A stretch of 64,000 nucleotides of DNA. It comes from Takakia lepidozioides (Eukaryota > Streptophyta > Takakiopsida > Takakiales > Takakiaceae). Below the pieces are notes generated by a model. The model was given only the letters and a program-made list of their open reading frames with translations, was not told the DNA's origin and made no database searches. The stretch is from positions 65,949,053 through 66,013,052 of the forward strand of contig CM060732.1 in assembly GCA_030704615.1 (NCBI GenBank), given 5' to 3'. Of the stretch, positions 22,927-34,460 are shown one piece after another (positions within the stretch are counted from its first letter, which is position 1; the number at the start of each line of letters is the position of its first letter). The position numbers and the translations under genes were made by a program.

Positions 22927-25399
22927 TCACAAATGATAGGTAGCTACGACATCATGCGAGCTAAATAGTGCGGATCGCTCACGAATCTTGATCCCCCACC
23001 GAGGAGTCCTCTTCACTGGCATAATAAACGCAGGAAGAGGCACATCCAAACAGTGTATCTCAGGAAAAAACCTGTCAGAGGCCCTCAAACCCCAATCACC
23101 ACCGCCACGCCAACCTGCCCCTCTACCCTGTCGCCCCCGCTCTAACCCTCGAGTGCCAGGATAGGATGATCCTCTCTGACTATGGCTGACATGAGATCTA
23201 GACTGGGTCCGATGCGCCACTAGAGTCCACCCGTCATAATCGCCACCAAGTGGACGTCTGGAGCTAACCAACAAGCTGCAAAACAAAGCCTCCACATCTG
23301 CTAGAATCCTAAGGCCTAATACACCAAAACCATCACATACGAAATAGTCCACCCCAAGAGCAGACTCCTGCACATCTTTTTGCATTTGCATGACATCTCT
23401 CACGACAGTTTCTAAAAAAAACCTCTGCAAAAATGCACTCAGATCCGTCTCACAGGTGCTGACTGACTCTGCATCAGCGTCTAGCATCAAGTCCTGCTCA
23501 ATAAACTGAAACGTTGTATAAGATGGAGGGGGATCATCTACCGGAGTGTAGTAATCCTAAGACACATAGTCTTTCTCATCAAACCCTCCCTGTACATCCT
23601 CCTCCAATGGAAGCCCCAGAGACACAGGCATCTGTAGAAAGTCAGGGAGGATTAGCAGCTGATTGTTGACAAATGAGATCCAAGAATACCTTTCACTTTT
23701 AAGCTCCTCCCCCCTGGCTACACATGAGTGTCATAGAAAGCCCTTATGACTTCAAGCATTCCAGCAAACCACAAATATAAGATAATTGGAAGAAGTTGTA
23801 GCTTTAGATGCAACAAAAATATCTCTCTACATAGAGGAAAAGACATACCGGAGGGGGGCCTATACTCATGTTCATGTTCGTTCCATAACCATCCAGTACA
23901 GATGTAGCACTGTCGCTAGGACCTGCATGTAATCCCTATCCAATTAATTTTTGCTACAAAATATTTTCAAAGACTGTGATTTGGCATCCCTGGGGTTCTG
24001 CACGATCCTAGACACGAAGACACTGAGTAAAAAAGAACATGGTTAACATAGACTATTCTGATGGAAACAAATGTTGTTCAAATTTAAGGAATAATCTACC
24101 TCCACCAATAAAAGTCCCTGGAGGAGCATAAGATGATGGCCTAGGGATAGGATTGTAGGTTGTTGTGCTGTTCATAGATGCACCGTAATCATATGGGACA
24201 GTCGTTGACGCTGGTGCTACGGCAAGAAAAGCCCCATAGCTAGAAGGCAGTCCTAGTGACGGAGGTGGAGGAGCCCTTGGGCCACCCATGTACATTGGTG
24301 CACGTGCATGCTCGTATATTGGCAGCCCTATTGGCCCTCCAACACCGAGCTCTGCATCAGAAAGCACCCAAATTAATGGGAAACATGTTGATGAAGCAAG
24401 AAACCTGATCAACCTACCATGATCTTGTCGAAGCACCTACAACTGGATAGCATGTAGACAACGTACAATACAAAGGCTACTAGTATACCACAACGTCATA
24501 ACTAATAAAGGGAAATTGAGGACTTCCATACCAACGCCTGTACCTGAGAAGACTCAAGTAGCTTCAGTGTTGCATATTTCGCTATGTTGCAAGCGATTCT
24601 AAAAGCAAAGTTCAAGTTGCCACACTGAGGATAGGTCCAATCCCCTTCCCCCCAACCAGCTACCAGCAAAAGTGAGGTTGTCGTTTCAACAGTAAAACAT
24701 TAACTGGTGAACAACATTCCAGAGTGTAGTAGATGGTGTAAATGGCTGGAAATATACAATATTAAAATTAGCATGTGAAAACCTTGTGATCTAAGCAAAG
24801 GCTACATAATGCTACTCTACTACTCACTGAGAGTACTTACTATCTGTGTGTGGTTCCCCTGCTCCCCGAAAGTCCACCTAGTCAATTTCAAGGCAAGATC
24901 ATGTAAAAATTAGCTATGTAAAGGAAAGCTGCTCTGTATACCTTGCATCCTACCTTGTAGTTCAAACCGCAGTCAAGGTGTACAAGGACATGACTAAGCT
25001 CACTAAAGTCTAGAAGAATACCAGCTGAAGAGTCATGTGGATTACCATAGAATAGATCAGAAGATTGAGACACCTTGAGATCGGTGTGGCTATCTACTCT
25101 GGCCTCCAAATCCCTACTACAACTTGTAAGAATGTACTCATAAGACGTTGTTTGCTGTAGCATTGTCCATAGACCCCGCACCCAGTTTGGGCGGAACAAA
25201 AAAGACCACAAACTACCCTTGTGAGGGGCTCACTTCGTTAGTGTGACTTACCTTGGTATAAAACCTTAGTCCGGGTTTTCCAAATATCCTCTAGAAAGCC
25301 CTTCACACAAACATCAATCTGTTGTGTGTGAGCAGCCCAAAAGTTAGACCCCAAAAGGGCCAGGGCTTTAGGCTCAGCCTCAAGATTTTGATCCAAAAG
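22927..25399 (-). CDS. 3' exons of an unidentified proline-rich, RGG-containing protein
   Basis: Read on the minus strand, phase-consistent exons are 25154-24954 (67 codons, ...L-L-D-F-S-E-L-S-H-V-L-V-H-L-D-C-G), 24877-24841, 24351-24100 (Pro/Gly/Tyr-rich, with A-P-P-P-P-S-L-G), 23922-23849 and 23631-23557. An earlier exon is likely to end at 25252 and reach up to about 25399 (...F-W-A-A-H-T-Q-Q-I-D-V). The frame meets TAG at 23559-23557 but stays open for another 210 codons to about 22927, with an RGG-like segment (G-R-G-A-G-W-R-G-G-G). The TAG is itself part of a TTAG|G acceptor, so an alternative acceptor could bypass it. I do not recognise the family. Upstream exons appear at 42.2-42.6 kb, beyond the transposon block, so the gene probably spans it. 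The junction between the 25.25 kb and 25.15 kb exons is not resolved. Confidence 0.55.
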
Positions 25400-26223
25400 T
25401 CAGTCAACGGAACTGAAGGAGTAGAAAAAGCACAAGAAATTTTTTGAAAGACATTTGAAGCATCAAGAGTCATGTCGCAGGTTTTACCATAGTTGGCAGA
25501 ATAAATCAACGATGATGGGTGATGAGTTTCTGTATATTATTCACAATAAGATGGATCACTCGAAGACTGCGCCCCGGCTCCTCGTAATAAACAATATAAT
25601 ATTTGGTCTAGGTCAACTATATATATCCCTAAAATGTTAAAGAACCTTTATCTTATCTTATCTTACCTTATATCCCTAACAGGTATGGTGACTCATGGCC
25701 ATGGGGACGGTGCTTATACTTAGTTCTCGAACGAATTCTGGTCAAATGATCCAAACTTTATGATTGGCTCCTTGGCTTGTTGTCTTTGTGCACTTGAAAA
25801 GCCCACATGTCGAGAGTCCAGAGAGATTTTCGATACTCCAATGCAGAACTCATTTTGCGAAACTATAATGAGGAAAAGTCTCGATGTGAGAGAGCATTGA
25901 AGCTGTTTCTTCTTTCCACTAATACTATATACTTAGGCCCTGGCCGCACTGCTTGATTTAGCCTTGGCTAAATGGAGTTTAGTCACGGCTATGTCTATGT
26001 ATAACAAGTATTTATTTATAATAAGTAGCTATAAATTTGTTAAGGGAAGGAAATACTGCATATCTATAAGCCTACATACAAATTACTAAGTTCCAATTCA
26101 ACATATTATTTGTCTTTAGTAACTAGTACCCTAGCCCATTCATGTCGGACATTGATACCTCAAAACAAAAATAAAACTAGGTAGAATTCGTTTTAAAGGC
26201 TAAGAAAATATGTTTAGCATAGT
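25400..26223. other. probable intron DNA left of the Copia insertion
   Basis: This is AT-rich sequence with no exon I can support, lying between the unidentified gene's last recognised exon group and the Copia target duplication. It is most simply intron of the minus-strand gene. Confidence 0.45.
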
Positions 26224-26228
26224 ACAAC

Positions 26229-26598
26229 TGTTGGAAATCAACTCCTGACCAAGTTACTACTACCTAGAGTTACTGTGATGACAAGTCAGGCTTCCATAAT
26301 AGCAACAAGTCACAGTTAACAATAGAGATAAGCCTCAATTAGCTAAAAGATAGCTAAAGTTAGCTTCAGTTATTAGTGACTTGAGTCATTGTACCATAAT
26401 AGCATATGAAGATAATTTAAGTAAAAGCATGGAGTTATGCTATAGTTATCTCAGCTATTTCTGGATTAGACTTTGAGTATAAATAGGGAGAGCTCGGAGG
26501 ATGGACACACAGCTTGTTGTGGTCCTATGGTTGGGTTGGGTGGAGAGTTTTCAGTAATCAGTTCATCTTTTATCTCTATTCTCTGTCGAATTCCAACA
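26229..26598 (+). repeat. Copia 5' LTR
   Basis: 370 bp beginning TGTTGG and ending CCAACA. It matches 41517-41909 with small indels and substitutions, including an extra repeat of AAAGATAACTA-like sequence in the 3' copy. Confidence 0.95.
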
Positions 26599-26763
26599 TG
26601 GTTTCAGAGCTTGGTTATGTCTGAGAGATAGAAGGAGATGAGTATTTGATTTATAACCAATAGGCTTGAGTGCTTGGTGTCAGATTTGAAAAGCTTGAGT
26701 TCTTGGAGTTAGATCTGAAAGTTTGAGGGTGTTTTATAGTTGGCAAAACATCAAACTAGCATC

Positions 26764-28589
26764 ATGGCACCTTCTGCTGATCATACCCGAGTGGAGAAGT
26801 TAGATGGTCACAATTTTCATACATGGAAGATTAAGATGGGTTCATTCTTCATGAGAAAGATCTGTGGGAGATCACATCAGGAGAAGCGGTTGCACCAGTT
26901 CAACTACAGCCTTAAGATGGAGAGATCACAGCCGCAGGGTTGACTCCTGAGCAACAACTTTTTGCGAAGAAAGAGATGCATGGTTCATTGATTCAGGGGC
27001 ATCTCAGCACATGATGTTCCAGAAGGAAGTATTCTCAACCTTCAAAGAACTCTCTATGGGACAAAAGGTGTATCTTGGAGACAGCAGTAATAGTCTTGAT
27101 ATCCATATAAAAGATACTGTTGTGTTTCAATTATCATCTGGAATGTCGAAGGAGATCGGAGGAGTTCTCTTTGTTCATGGATTGACAAAGAACCTATTGT
27201 CAGTTAGTCAGCTAACTGAGCACGGTCTTACGGTTGAATTTTCTACCAATCATTGCTGGGTGAAGTTTGGCAGTGAAGTGATAGCCGAGGCAGTAAAAGA
27301 TGCAAGATTGTACAAGCTGGTTGGGGTTGTCCAGGCTTTACATGCGGAGTGTACTACTACGCTCAAGCAGAGTGACCTCTGGCATCAAAGACTTGGACAT
27401 GTCTCAATGCAAAGTTTTGCATGCATGTCAGCTAACAATCTGGTTAAGGGCATGGATCTTACAGGAGATCGGATCTTGAGTTTTTGTGACGGATGTGTGT
27501 ACAGTAAACACCATTGCAATTCATTTTCCAAAGAATGGAGGTTCTCAAACAAATAAGGTTCTTGAGCTGGTTCATACAGATCTATGCGGTCCTATGTCAA
27601 CTGAATCTCATGGAGGTGCAAAGTATTTCTTGACCTTCATTGTTGATTTTTCCAGGAAAATATTTCTCTACACGATGCAAACAAGTTTGGAGTCTTGATA
27701 GATTCAAGGCATTCATTGAAGCTTTGGTGGAGAATCAAACTGGAGAAAAGATCAAAGCTCTTCGGTGTGATGGTGGTGGTGAGTACATCTCAAAGAATTT
27801 TAACCGGTTCTCCAGTAAGAATGGTATTGTGAAACAATCAACCACACCACATACGCCAGAACAGAATGGAGTTGTAGAGATGAAGAATCTAACACTTGTT
27901 GAGAGTGTGAGGTGTATGTTGCAACATATGAGGTTGGACCACCATTTCTGGACAGAAGCAGTGGCGACTGCAACATACCTCCAGAATCGACTTCCTACTA
28001 AGGCAATCTCTACAAAGACACCTGAAGAGGTTTGGAAGGGTGAGAAACCTTCAGTTGATCATTTGCGCGTCTTTGGGTGTGTTGCATTTGCCCATGTTCC
28101 AAAAGAAGTAAGGAAGAAATTGGATGCAAAAGCAATCAAGTGTATCTTCATTGGTTATTGTGAAGAAACCAAATGGTATAAGTTATATAATCCTGAGAGC
28201 AAGTATGTGATCATCAGTCGTGATGTGATATTCAATGAGTCCAGGAACTTTCATCGAGAAACAGTAGTTCCAAGTTTGGACCATGAAAAAAGGAACTTGG
28301 CTTTCACACATGAAGATAAAATGGAAGAGAAGATTGTTGAAGAGATAGTTGAGGTTCAAATGGAAGAGGTACAATCTACTATGATTGAAAAACCTTCAAA
28401 TGTATCTTCTGCCTATTTCATTGACATTGATGAACCTCAAAGTGTATCAGATGCAATGAGGAGTGATAACTCTTCATACTGGAAGGAAGCTATGACATCT
28501 GAGTCTCTCCAGGATAATAAGACTTGAAGTCTTGTTCAACTTCCATCTGGATGACAGTCTGTTGGCTGCAAATGGATTTTCAAGGTTAA
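26764..28589 (+). pseudogene. Copia gag-pol 5' part (gag remnant, protease, integrase, start of RT)
   Basis: A short gag start (K-L-D-G-H-N-F-H-T-W-K) from ATG 26764 runs into a deletion near 26965-26975, then directly into the protease motif W-F-I-D-S-G-A-S. The GAG-pre-integrase motif H-Q-R-L-G-H-V-S lies near 27385, and the integrase core (H-T-D-L-C-G-P, then D-G-G-G-E-Y, then T-P-E-Q-N-G-V-V-E) between 27570 and 27880, with frame changes near 27550 and 27690. A complete frame resumes at 27640-28527. RT begins near 28560 (G-C-K-W-I-F-K-V) and stops at the Gypsy insertion. Inactive. Confidence 0.9.
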
Positions 28590-29189
28590 TGTCACGGACA
28601 TAGCCTAGAGGAACTTACCATGAATAAATACCAGAAATTACCAAGTTACCAAGTTACCAAAAGTTACCATGACTTATCGTGATTTACCGTGACCTACATG
28701 ATTTACCATTACTTACCAAATTATCGGGAGTTTATCAAATTACCAAGAGTAACTTGGGAAACTGCTCAAGAAGCTTCCTTTGGAGGAAACTTCTCCATCA
28801 AGATACCTCATTTGTTTAAAGAAGCTTCTCCATCAAGAAACCTTTGTTTAATCTTCGAAACTTCTCCAGCAAGAAACCACCATAAGGAAAGCTTCTTAGG
28901 GAAGCTTCTTAGTAGCCAGTATATATAGGAGGCGAGACTGGACACTCTTCAGTCTCGCCAACACAAGTTCAAGCTACTCTTGTTTCCAGTACTCTAGCCC
29001 TACTCTAGTCGAGTTTCCAGCATTCCAGTATTCAAGTCGTGTTTCAATGTCTTGTTCATTGTTATAAAGATCGTCTTGATTCATATTTACTCATCATGCA
29101 TTCGGCCACGCCGACCTTGATTTCTTGTCTAGTCGTGTACCTCTAGTCTGATCTCTTGTTTGTGTTCAGTCATGTTCTCGTCCTTGACA
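28590..29189 (+). repeat. Gypsy 5' LTR (forward)
   Basis: 600 bp beginning TGTCACGGACATAGCC and ending CGTCCTTGACA. The 3' partner is at 30246-30883 in inverted orientation. The 5 bp before it are GTTAA. The 3' copy is about 40 bp longer, largely through extra copies of a 20-bp GTTTCCAGTACT-type unit. Confidence 0.93.
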
Positions 29190-29227
29190 ATTTGGTGAGA
29201 CTAAAGTTTGTTCCTTAGTTAGTTAAG

Positions 29228-30076
29228 ATGGAAGGCACATTTGCAGAAATGGTCGCCACATTGCAGAGTCTTCAGCTCCAGATGCAAGAACTTTGTACCT
29301 CTACCGCCCAATCGCAAGCTGATCAGTCTCAAGATCTTGTCAACGCTCTCCACAATTTGCAACAACAAATTTCAAAGTTAAAAGAGTCGAACAACGGATC
29401 TTCAACCGAGTCCCTACTGCAACAGCTCATACTGCAACGATTCCTCTTCAACAGATTATGAGAGAACCAAAGATCAGCATGCCCGAGAAATTTGATGGGA
29501 CGAGATCAAAATTTCGCGGTTTTGCTTAAGAAGTACGACTGTTCCTACGACTACATCTACAACGCTACCTCGATGAAGGTATTCAAGTGGGATTCGTGGG
29601 TACCCTTCTATCAGGCACTGCCCTATCTTGGTTTGCACCGTTAATAGAAAAAAATTCGTATTTACTATATAGTTTTGAAGCATTCATGTCCGAGTTCACT
29701 ATAATGTTTGGAGAGAATGATAGAGAGAGAGTTGCAGAGACAAAGATGCGAAATCTTCGACAATGAGCACATCCTGCTTCCGTTTATGCTGCCGAATTTT
29801 TGACAACTTGCGTGCGACCTCGACTGGAATGAGAAGAGCCTCATTAGTCAGTTTCGATGTGGGCTAAAAGATGATGTAAAAGATTTGTTGCTGACAATGC
29901 CAAACGTGAGTACACTGAGCGAATTCATCACCCAAGTCATTACATGCGATAATCGTTTGTTCGAAAGACGTCAAGAGAAGCGATCTGGATGGTCGACGAC
30001 GCACCATGCTGCTGCTACTACGGCACCAAACACAATGATCCATTAGACATCCGGTAATGATGCTATGTAGATTGAT
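29228..30076 (+). pseudogene. Gypsy gag 5' part, ends at inversion breakpoint
   Basis: This begins with a coiled-coil-like N terminus (M-E-G-T-F-A-E-M-V-A-T-L-Q-S-L) and continues in broken frames past a capsid-like segment (K-I-S-M-P-E-K-F-D-G) to G-N-D-A-M-x-I-D near 30075. The rest of gag, with its zinc knuckle, is found inverted at about 40090-40207. Stops and frameshifts are frequent. Confidence 0.8.
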
Positions 30077-30245
30077 GTTGTTCGAGATTTTCAACAGCAG
30101 CAAACGCTAGAATCACTCGAATTGACTCAATCCGTACAACAGGGGAGAAAGTTTCATTATAATCAATACCTTCAATTTGCGAAAACCCCTTTGCAACCAA
30201 GCACGCTTTGTACCTTGCTACAAAACCATATGCATTGTACTTAGC
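30077..30245 (-). pseudogene. inverted fragment of the host Copia reverse transcriptase
   Basis: The minus strand reads [20 protein letters not shown] onward to V-E-N-L-E-Q-H-Q. This is exactly the piece missing between the Copia RT part ending at 28589 and the part resuming at about 40203. It adjoins the Gypsy 3' LTR on one side and the gag breakpoint on the other, so it was carried along by the 10 kb inversion and is not a third element. Confidence 0.9.
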
Positions 30246-30883
30246 TGTCAAAGACGAGAACATGACTGAACATAAACAAGAGATCAGACTAGAGGTACAA
30301 GACTAGACAAGAAATCAAGGTCGGCGTGGCCGAATGCATGATGAATAAATAGGAATCAAGACGAACTTTATAACAATGAACAAGAGTACAAGACATTGAA
30401 ACACGACTTGAATACTGGAAACTGGACTAAAGTACCAGATACTGGAAACTGGGCTAGAGTACTAGGAACTGGACTGGAGTACTGGAAACAAGAGTAACTT
30501 GAACTTGTGTTGGTGAGACTGAAAAGTGTCCAGTCTCGCCTCCTATATATATTGGCTACTAATAAGCTTCCATAAGAAGCTTCTCCTATGGAGATTTCTC
30601 GCTGGAGAAGTTTCCAAGATTAAACAAAGGTTTCTTGATGGAGAAGCTTCCTTAAACAAAAGAGGTATCTTGATGGAGAAGTTTCCTCCAAATGAAGCTT
30701 CCTGAGCAGTTTCCCAAGTTACTCTTGGTAATTTGGTAAACTCCCAATAATTTGGTAAGTAATGGTAAATCATGGTAGGTCATGGATAAATCACGGTAAC
30801 TTTTGGTAACTTTTGGTAACTTGGTAACTTGATAACTTCTGGTATTTACTGCTGATAAGTTTCCTTGGGCTATGTCCGTGACA
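30246..30883 (-). repeat. Gypsy 3' LTR (inverted)
   Basis: On the minus strand it starts TGTCACGGACATAGCC and ends TTTGACA, followed by GCTAA, the near match to the GTTAA target duplication. A polypurine tract AGAGGAGGGGGTGA directly precedes it (30897-30884 on the minus strand). Confidence 0.93.
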
Positions 30884-33800
30884 TCACCCCCTCCTCTAGC
30901 GCCGAGTTCCTCGAGGATTGGTAAAATCTTGGACTTGCTTAGAGTTGGAGAAAATCCAAAATCCGACGAATGGTACTTGCCAAGTATTCGGCTCTTCATT
31001 CTTGACTCAAATGATTTATAGGTCCCTACAACCATCGATAGTGTCCAACACCATGAACCTGGGACCACGCAATGATTTGAGCATTCTGATTTTCGATGAT
31101 GCCTTCAAACATGATTTCGTTGCCCTCTAGGTCCAAAGCCTCAACCTCCAACAGAATTATCAGACTTCGAGTAAGCTCCACTTGCCGTCGTACGGGGTCC
31201 AGACGAGGAAGTACGCGTTGCATTGGTGGCCCATCGTCTTGAGAGTGTCGGCGTGATGTTGAAGGTCGTGAGAGTCGGAACGGCTGATCTGGTAGCTGGG
31301 TAAGCGACAACTCCAATGTATCTTGTTCATGTGACTTCATACTGCCAATACAAGATGCAAGAGTGTTGAGTGCTGGAAGTGTAGCTATATATATACTGAT
31401 GTGTGGTGCCCCTCCTCCTTAGCGTGTATACAGTGAATGTGGAGTCTTCACCTTGAAGCTAACTTGGCTGACATCATCGTTGTAACGTCTTATTGACGTG
31501 TAGCTCGGGGCTTAGCTGGATATCGTTAATGAAACTCTTGGACTTTGTCAGATGCATTGGCGAGGTTGGATGAAGGTTCCCACATTCGTTCGCTGATGTC
31601 GTAGTCTTTCCAATGTACGAAATACTCAAGACGTTTATACTTGATACGATAGTCTAGAACTTCGTCGACTTCATACTCAATCTCCTGATTGACTTCGATT
31701 GGTGGAGGTGGTACGGAGACTCTCCCTGGAATATTCGATAGATGATACAACTCCAATAATGAAACATGAAAGACTGGATGGATGCGCATACTTCGTGGGA
31801 GTTCAAGCCGAAAACTGACTGGATTTATTTGTCGAATAATTTTGAATGGTCCCAGGCGTTGATAATTCAACTTCTTTGATGGTCGCGAGGTTTGTATGTC
31901 ATGTCAAAGAAGCCACACACGATCTCCAACCTTGAACTGGGGTCGAGTTGGCGACGTTGATCTGTGTACTCTTTGTATTGTTTTTTAGCTCTGCGAGGTG
32001 GAATGTAAGCTCTTTGTGAATCGTAGCGAGATAAGTAGCAAGGTTTTCTGTAGCAGGGCTTCCAACAGTCTTCATGTGGAAAGGGTTTGCTCGAGGATGA
32101 TGACCATAATTGGAGAGAAATGGAGTTTGTTTGGTCGAAGAATGTATAGTGTTGTTGTAGGCAGCCAATGATAGAAGGTCCGTCCAATTATCTTGGTGAT
32201 GATTTATCGTACAGCGAAGATACTGCTCCAAAATCTGGTTTACACGTTCAGTTTGACCATCAGTCTGTGGATGATTAGCTATAGAGAGGTTGATCTTAGT
32301 ATCCAATATGTAAAATAATCCCCTCCAGAAATTTGATATGAACTGTGGTCCTCGATCAGATACGATGTCCATTGGGAGTCCATGAATGCAGTAATATTAT
32401 TGAGGAAGAGTCTTGCAGTTTCCTCGCCAGTAACCATCTTATTATATGGAATGAAATGTGTCATCTTCGTGAAACGATCTACAATAACAAGGATTGAATC
32501 GGTGGTCTTGGAAATTGGAAGGTCCGTAATAAAGTCCATAGACACGGACGACCATGGACCCTTGGGAATGGGTAATGGTTGAAGAAGGCCGTAAGGTCGA
32601 TGTCGTGGTCCCTTCGCTCTAGCACACGTGTCACAAGATTTTATTCACGAGTTTTCACATCTGCGGCCACCAGTAGTCCCTGGATATCAATCCCATTGTT
32701 TTGTTGAAGCCGAAATGTCTTGTAGCCGGAAGATCATGACATGTTTGAAGAATTTGAAGTCGTGTAGGTCCTGGAGGTACATAGAGAAGTCCCTTGAAAT
32801 AAAGTAAACAATCTTTGAATTTGAAGTCGTTTGTAGCATGTGGGTTGTCTCGAGTCGTAGCAAATTTGTCGCTCTTCAGTGCTTCCTCAATCTCATTTAT
32901 GATCTCTACATCGTCATAGGTGGACATGGATAGCATATTCAATTAGAGATTTGCTGGTTTCAAGATGATGGATTTATGTTGGTCAAAAGCTGCATCCCCT
33001 TCTTTTGGCGCAAGATACGATCGTCGAGAAAGAGCATCTGGTTTTCCTTGAAGATGTCCGGGACGATAGGTAATAATAAAATCAAACTTTGCTAGTGACA
33101 TATTCCATCTCGCTTGACGTCGATTCAAAACACGAGCACTCATAAAATACTCGAGGTTTTTGTGATCGGTATAGATTGTGACCTGATGTTTAGCTCCCTC
33201 CAATAGATGACGCCACTCCTCAAAAACATCGATAATTGCTAGAAATTCTTTGTCATAGATTTCATAATTGATCTCCGCAGCAAAAAATTTGCGAGAACGA
33301 AAACCAACAGGGTGAAGTCGGTCATCTGTATCATATTGAGATAGTACCACGCCAAGTGCAAAGTCCGATGCATCTGCTTCCAAAAAGAATGGTTTAGATG
33401 GGTCTTGTGCGAAAAACAGTTTTCCATTCGTGTCCTTCTTTTACTCGTACAAGGTTGTAAGCTCCTCTCAAGTCGATCTTTGTGAAAAAATTTGCTCGTC
33501 CAAGTTGTTCGAGGAGTCCGGAAATCAGCGGTAGTGGGTAACGATTTTTTATAGTGACTTTGTTGAGCCCACGATAGTCCACACACATGTGTAATGATCC
33601 GTCTTTCTTCTTCACAAATAAGATAGGTGCTCCCGCGGGTGATTTCGAATGTCGAATAAAATTCTTTGACAAATTTTCATCAATGTATTCGCGTAAAGCA
33701 GCCAGCTCCGTCTGAGATAAATTGTAGATCAGGCCGAATGGTGGTTGAGCTCTTTCTTGCAACTCAATTACACAATCATAATGTTGATGTTCTGGCAACA

Positions 33801-34047
33801 TGTCTCATTTTTCTTCTCGAAGACATCTTTGAAATCTTGATATTGAGTGGGTAATGCCGAAGTACCTTGGTTTGTTGTGGTTTTGATCGGAGTCGCATAA
33901 AGTGCAAATGTCGCGTCTTTCTTCGTAGCTCTCATGAAGGCTCTAGCTCCAAGAAACAGGGGTTGAATATCTTTTGTACTTTTGCATTTTTGTCTTGCCG
34001 AAATTTTTCGTGATCGCCAATCGATGTCAGGATTATGAAGTACAAAC
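30884..34047 (-). pseudogene. Gypsy pol: RT remnant, RNase H, integrase, chromodomain
   Basis: On the minus strand from high to low coordinates: linker after protease; RT N-terminal half (33801-33394, including [14 protein letters not shown] and F-T-K-I-D-L-R); a deletion near 33400 removing the Y-x-D-D region; RNase H (33383-32943, L-E-A-D-A-S-D-F); the integrase zinc region and core (32942-31899, with V-S-D-R-G-P-Q-F and [10 protein letters not shown]); and a C-terminal chromodomain (31870-31526, Y-F-V-H-W-K-D-Y). Chromodomain places it among the chromoviruses of the Gypsy/Ty3 group. Frames are broken and the catalytic RT centre is lost, so it is inactive. Confidence 0.9.
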
Positions 34048-34059
34048 CAGTGTTGGGCG

Positions 34060-34240
34060 GTTACCCGCCTGGGCCCCGGGTAACCACCGCCGGTTCCGGT
34101 TCCGGTTATATGGAACCGGACCGGAACCGGAAATTGGGGATTGCGTGGGAACCGGAACCAACGGTTCCAGCTACGACCACATGTGTGGGAACCAGGTTTG
34201 GGGACTCCAAAGCGGTTCCGGTTCCGGTTCCACCCATGGG
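34060..34240 (+). repeat. hAT left subterminal GGTTCCGG-type repeats
   Basis: GGTTCCGGTTCCGG and its complement recur many times in the first 190 bp, and again in the last 200 bp of the element (39440-39640). Clustered short motifs near the ends are typical hAT transposase-binding zones; binding is inferred. Confidence 0.75.
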
Positions 34241-34460
34241 CTGTAGCCCTAAGTGTCTCTACAACTCATCCAGCTCGCTCTCTCTCGCATACATCTTGCT
34301 CGCTACTCCAGTCCAGGTAAGGTTTGTGTTCCATGTCTCCATCTCCATCTTCTACTTTATTGTTTGATTTCTCTCTCGCTTTCATTTCATCTCCATCTCC
34401 ATTCTCTTTCCCTCTTAGGTTGATTGATTTAATGTGTTGTTTGTTTCTTTTCTTCTCAGT

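Noticed and set aside
30063-30263. A separate reverse-oriented Copia insertion
   Set aside because: The fragment fills exactly the gap in the host Copia RT and is flanked by the Gypsy LTR and gag breakpoints, so the inversion explains it.
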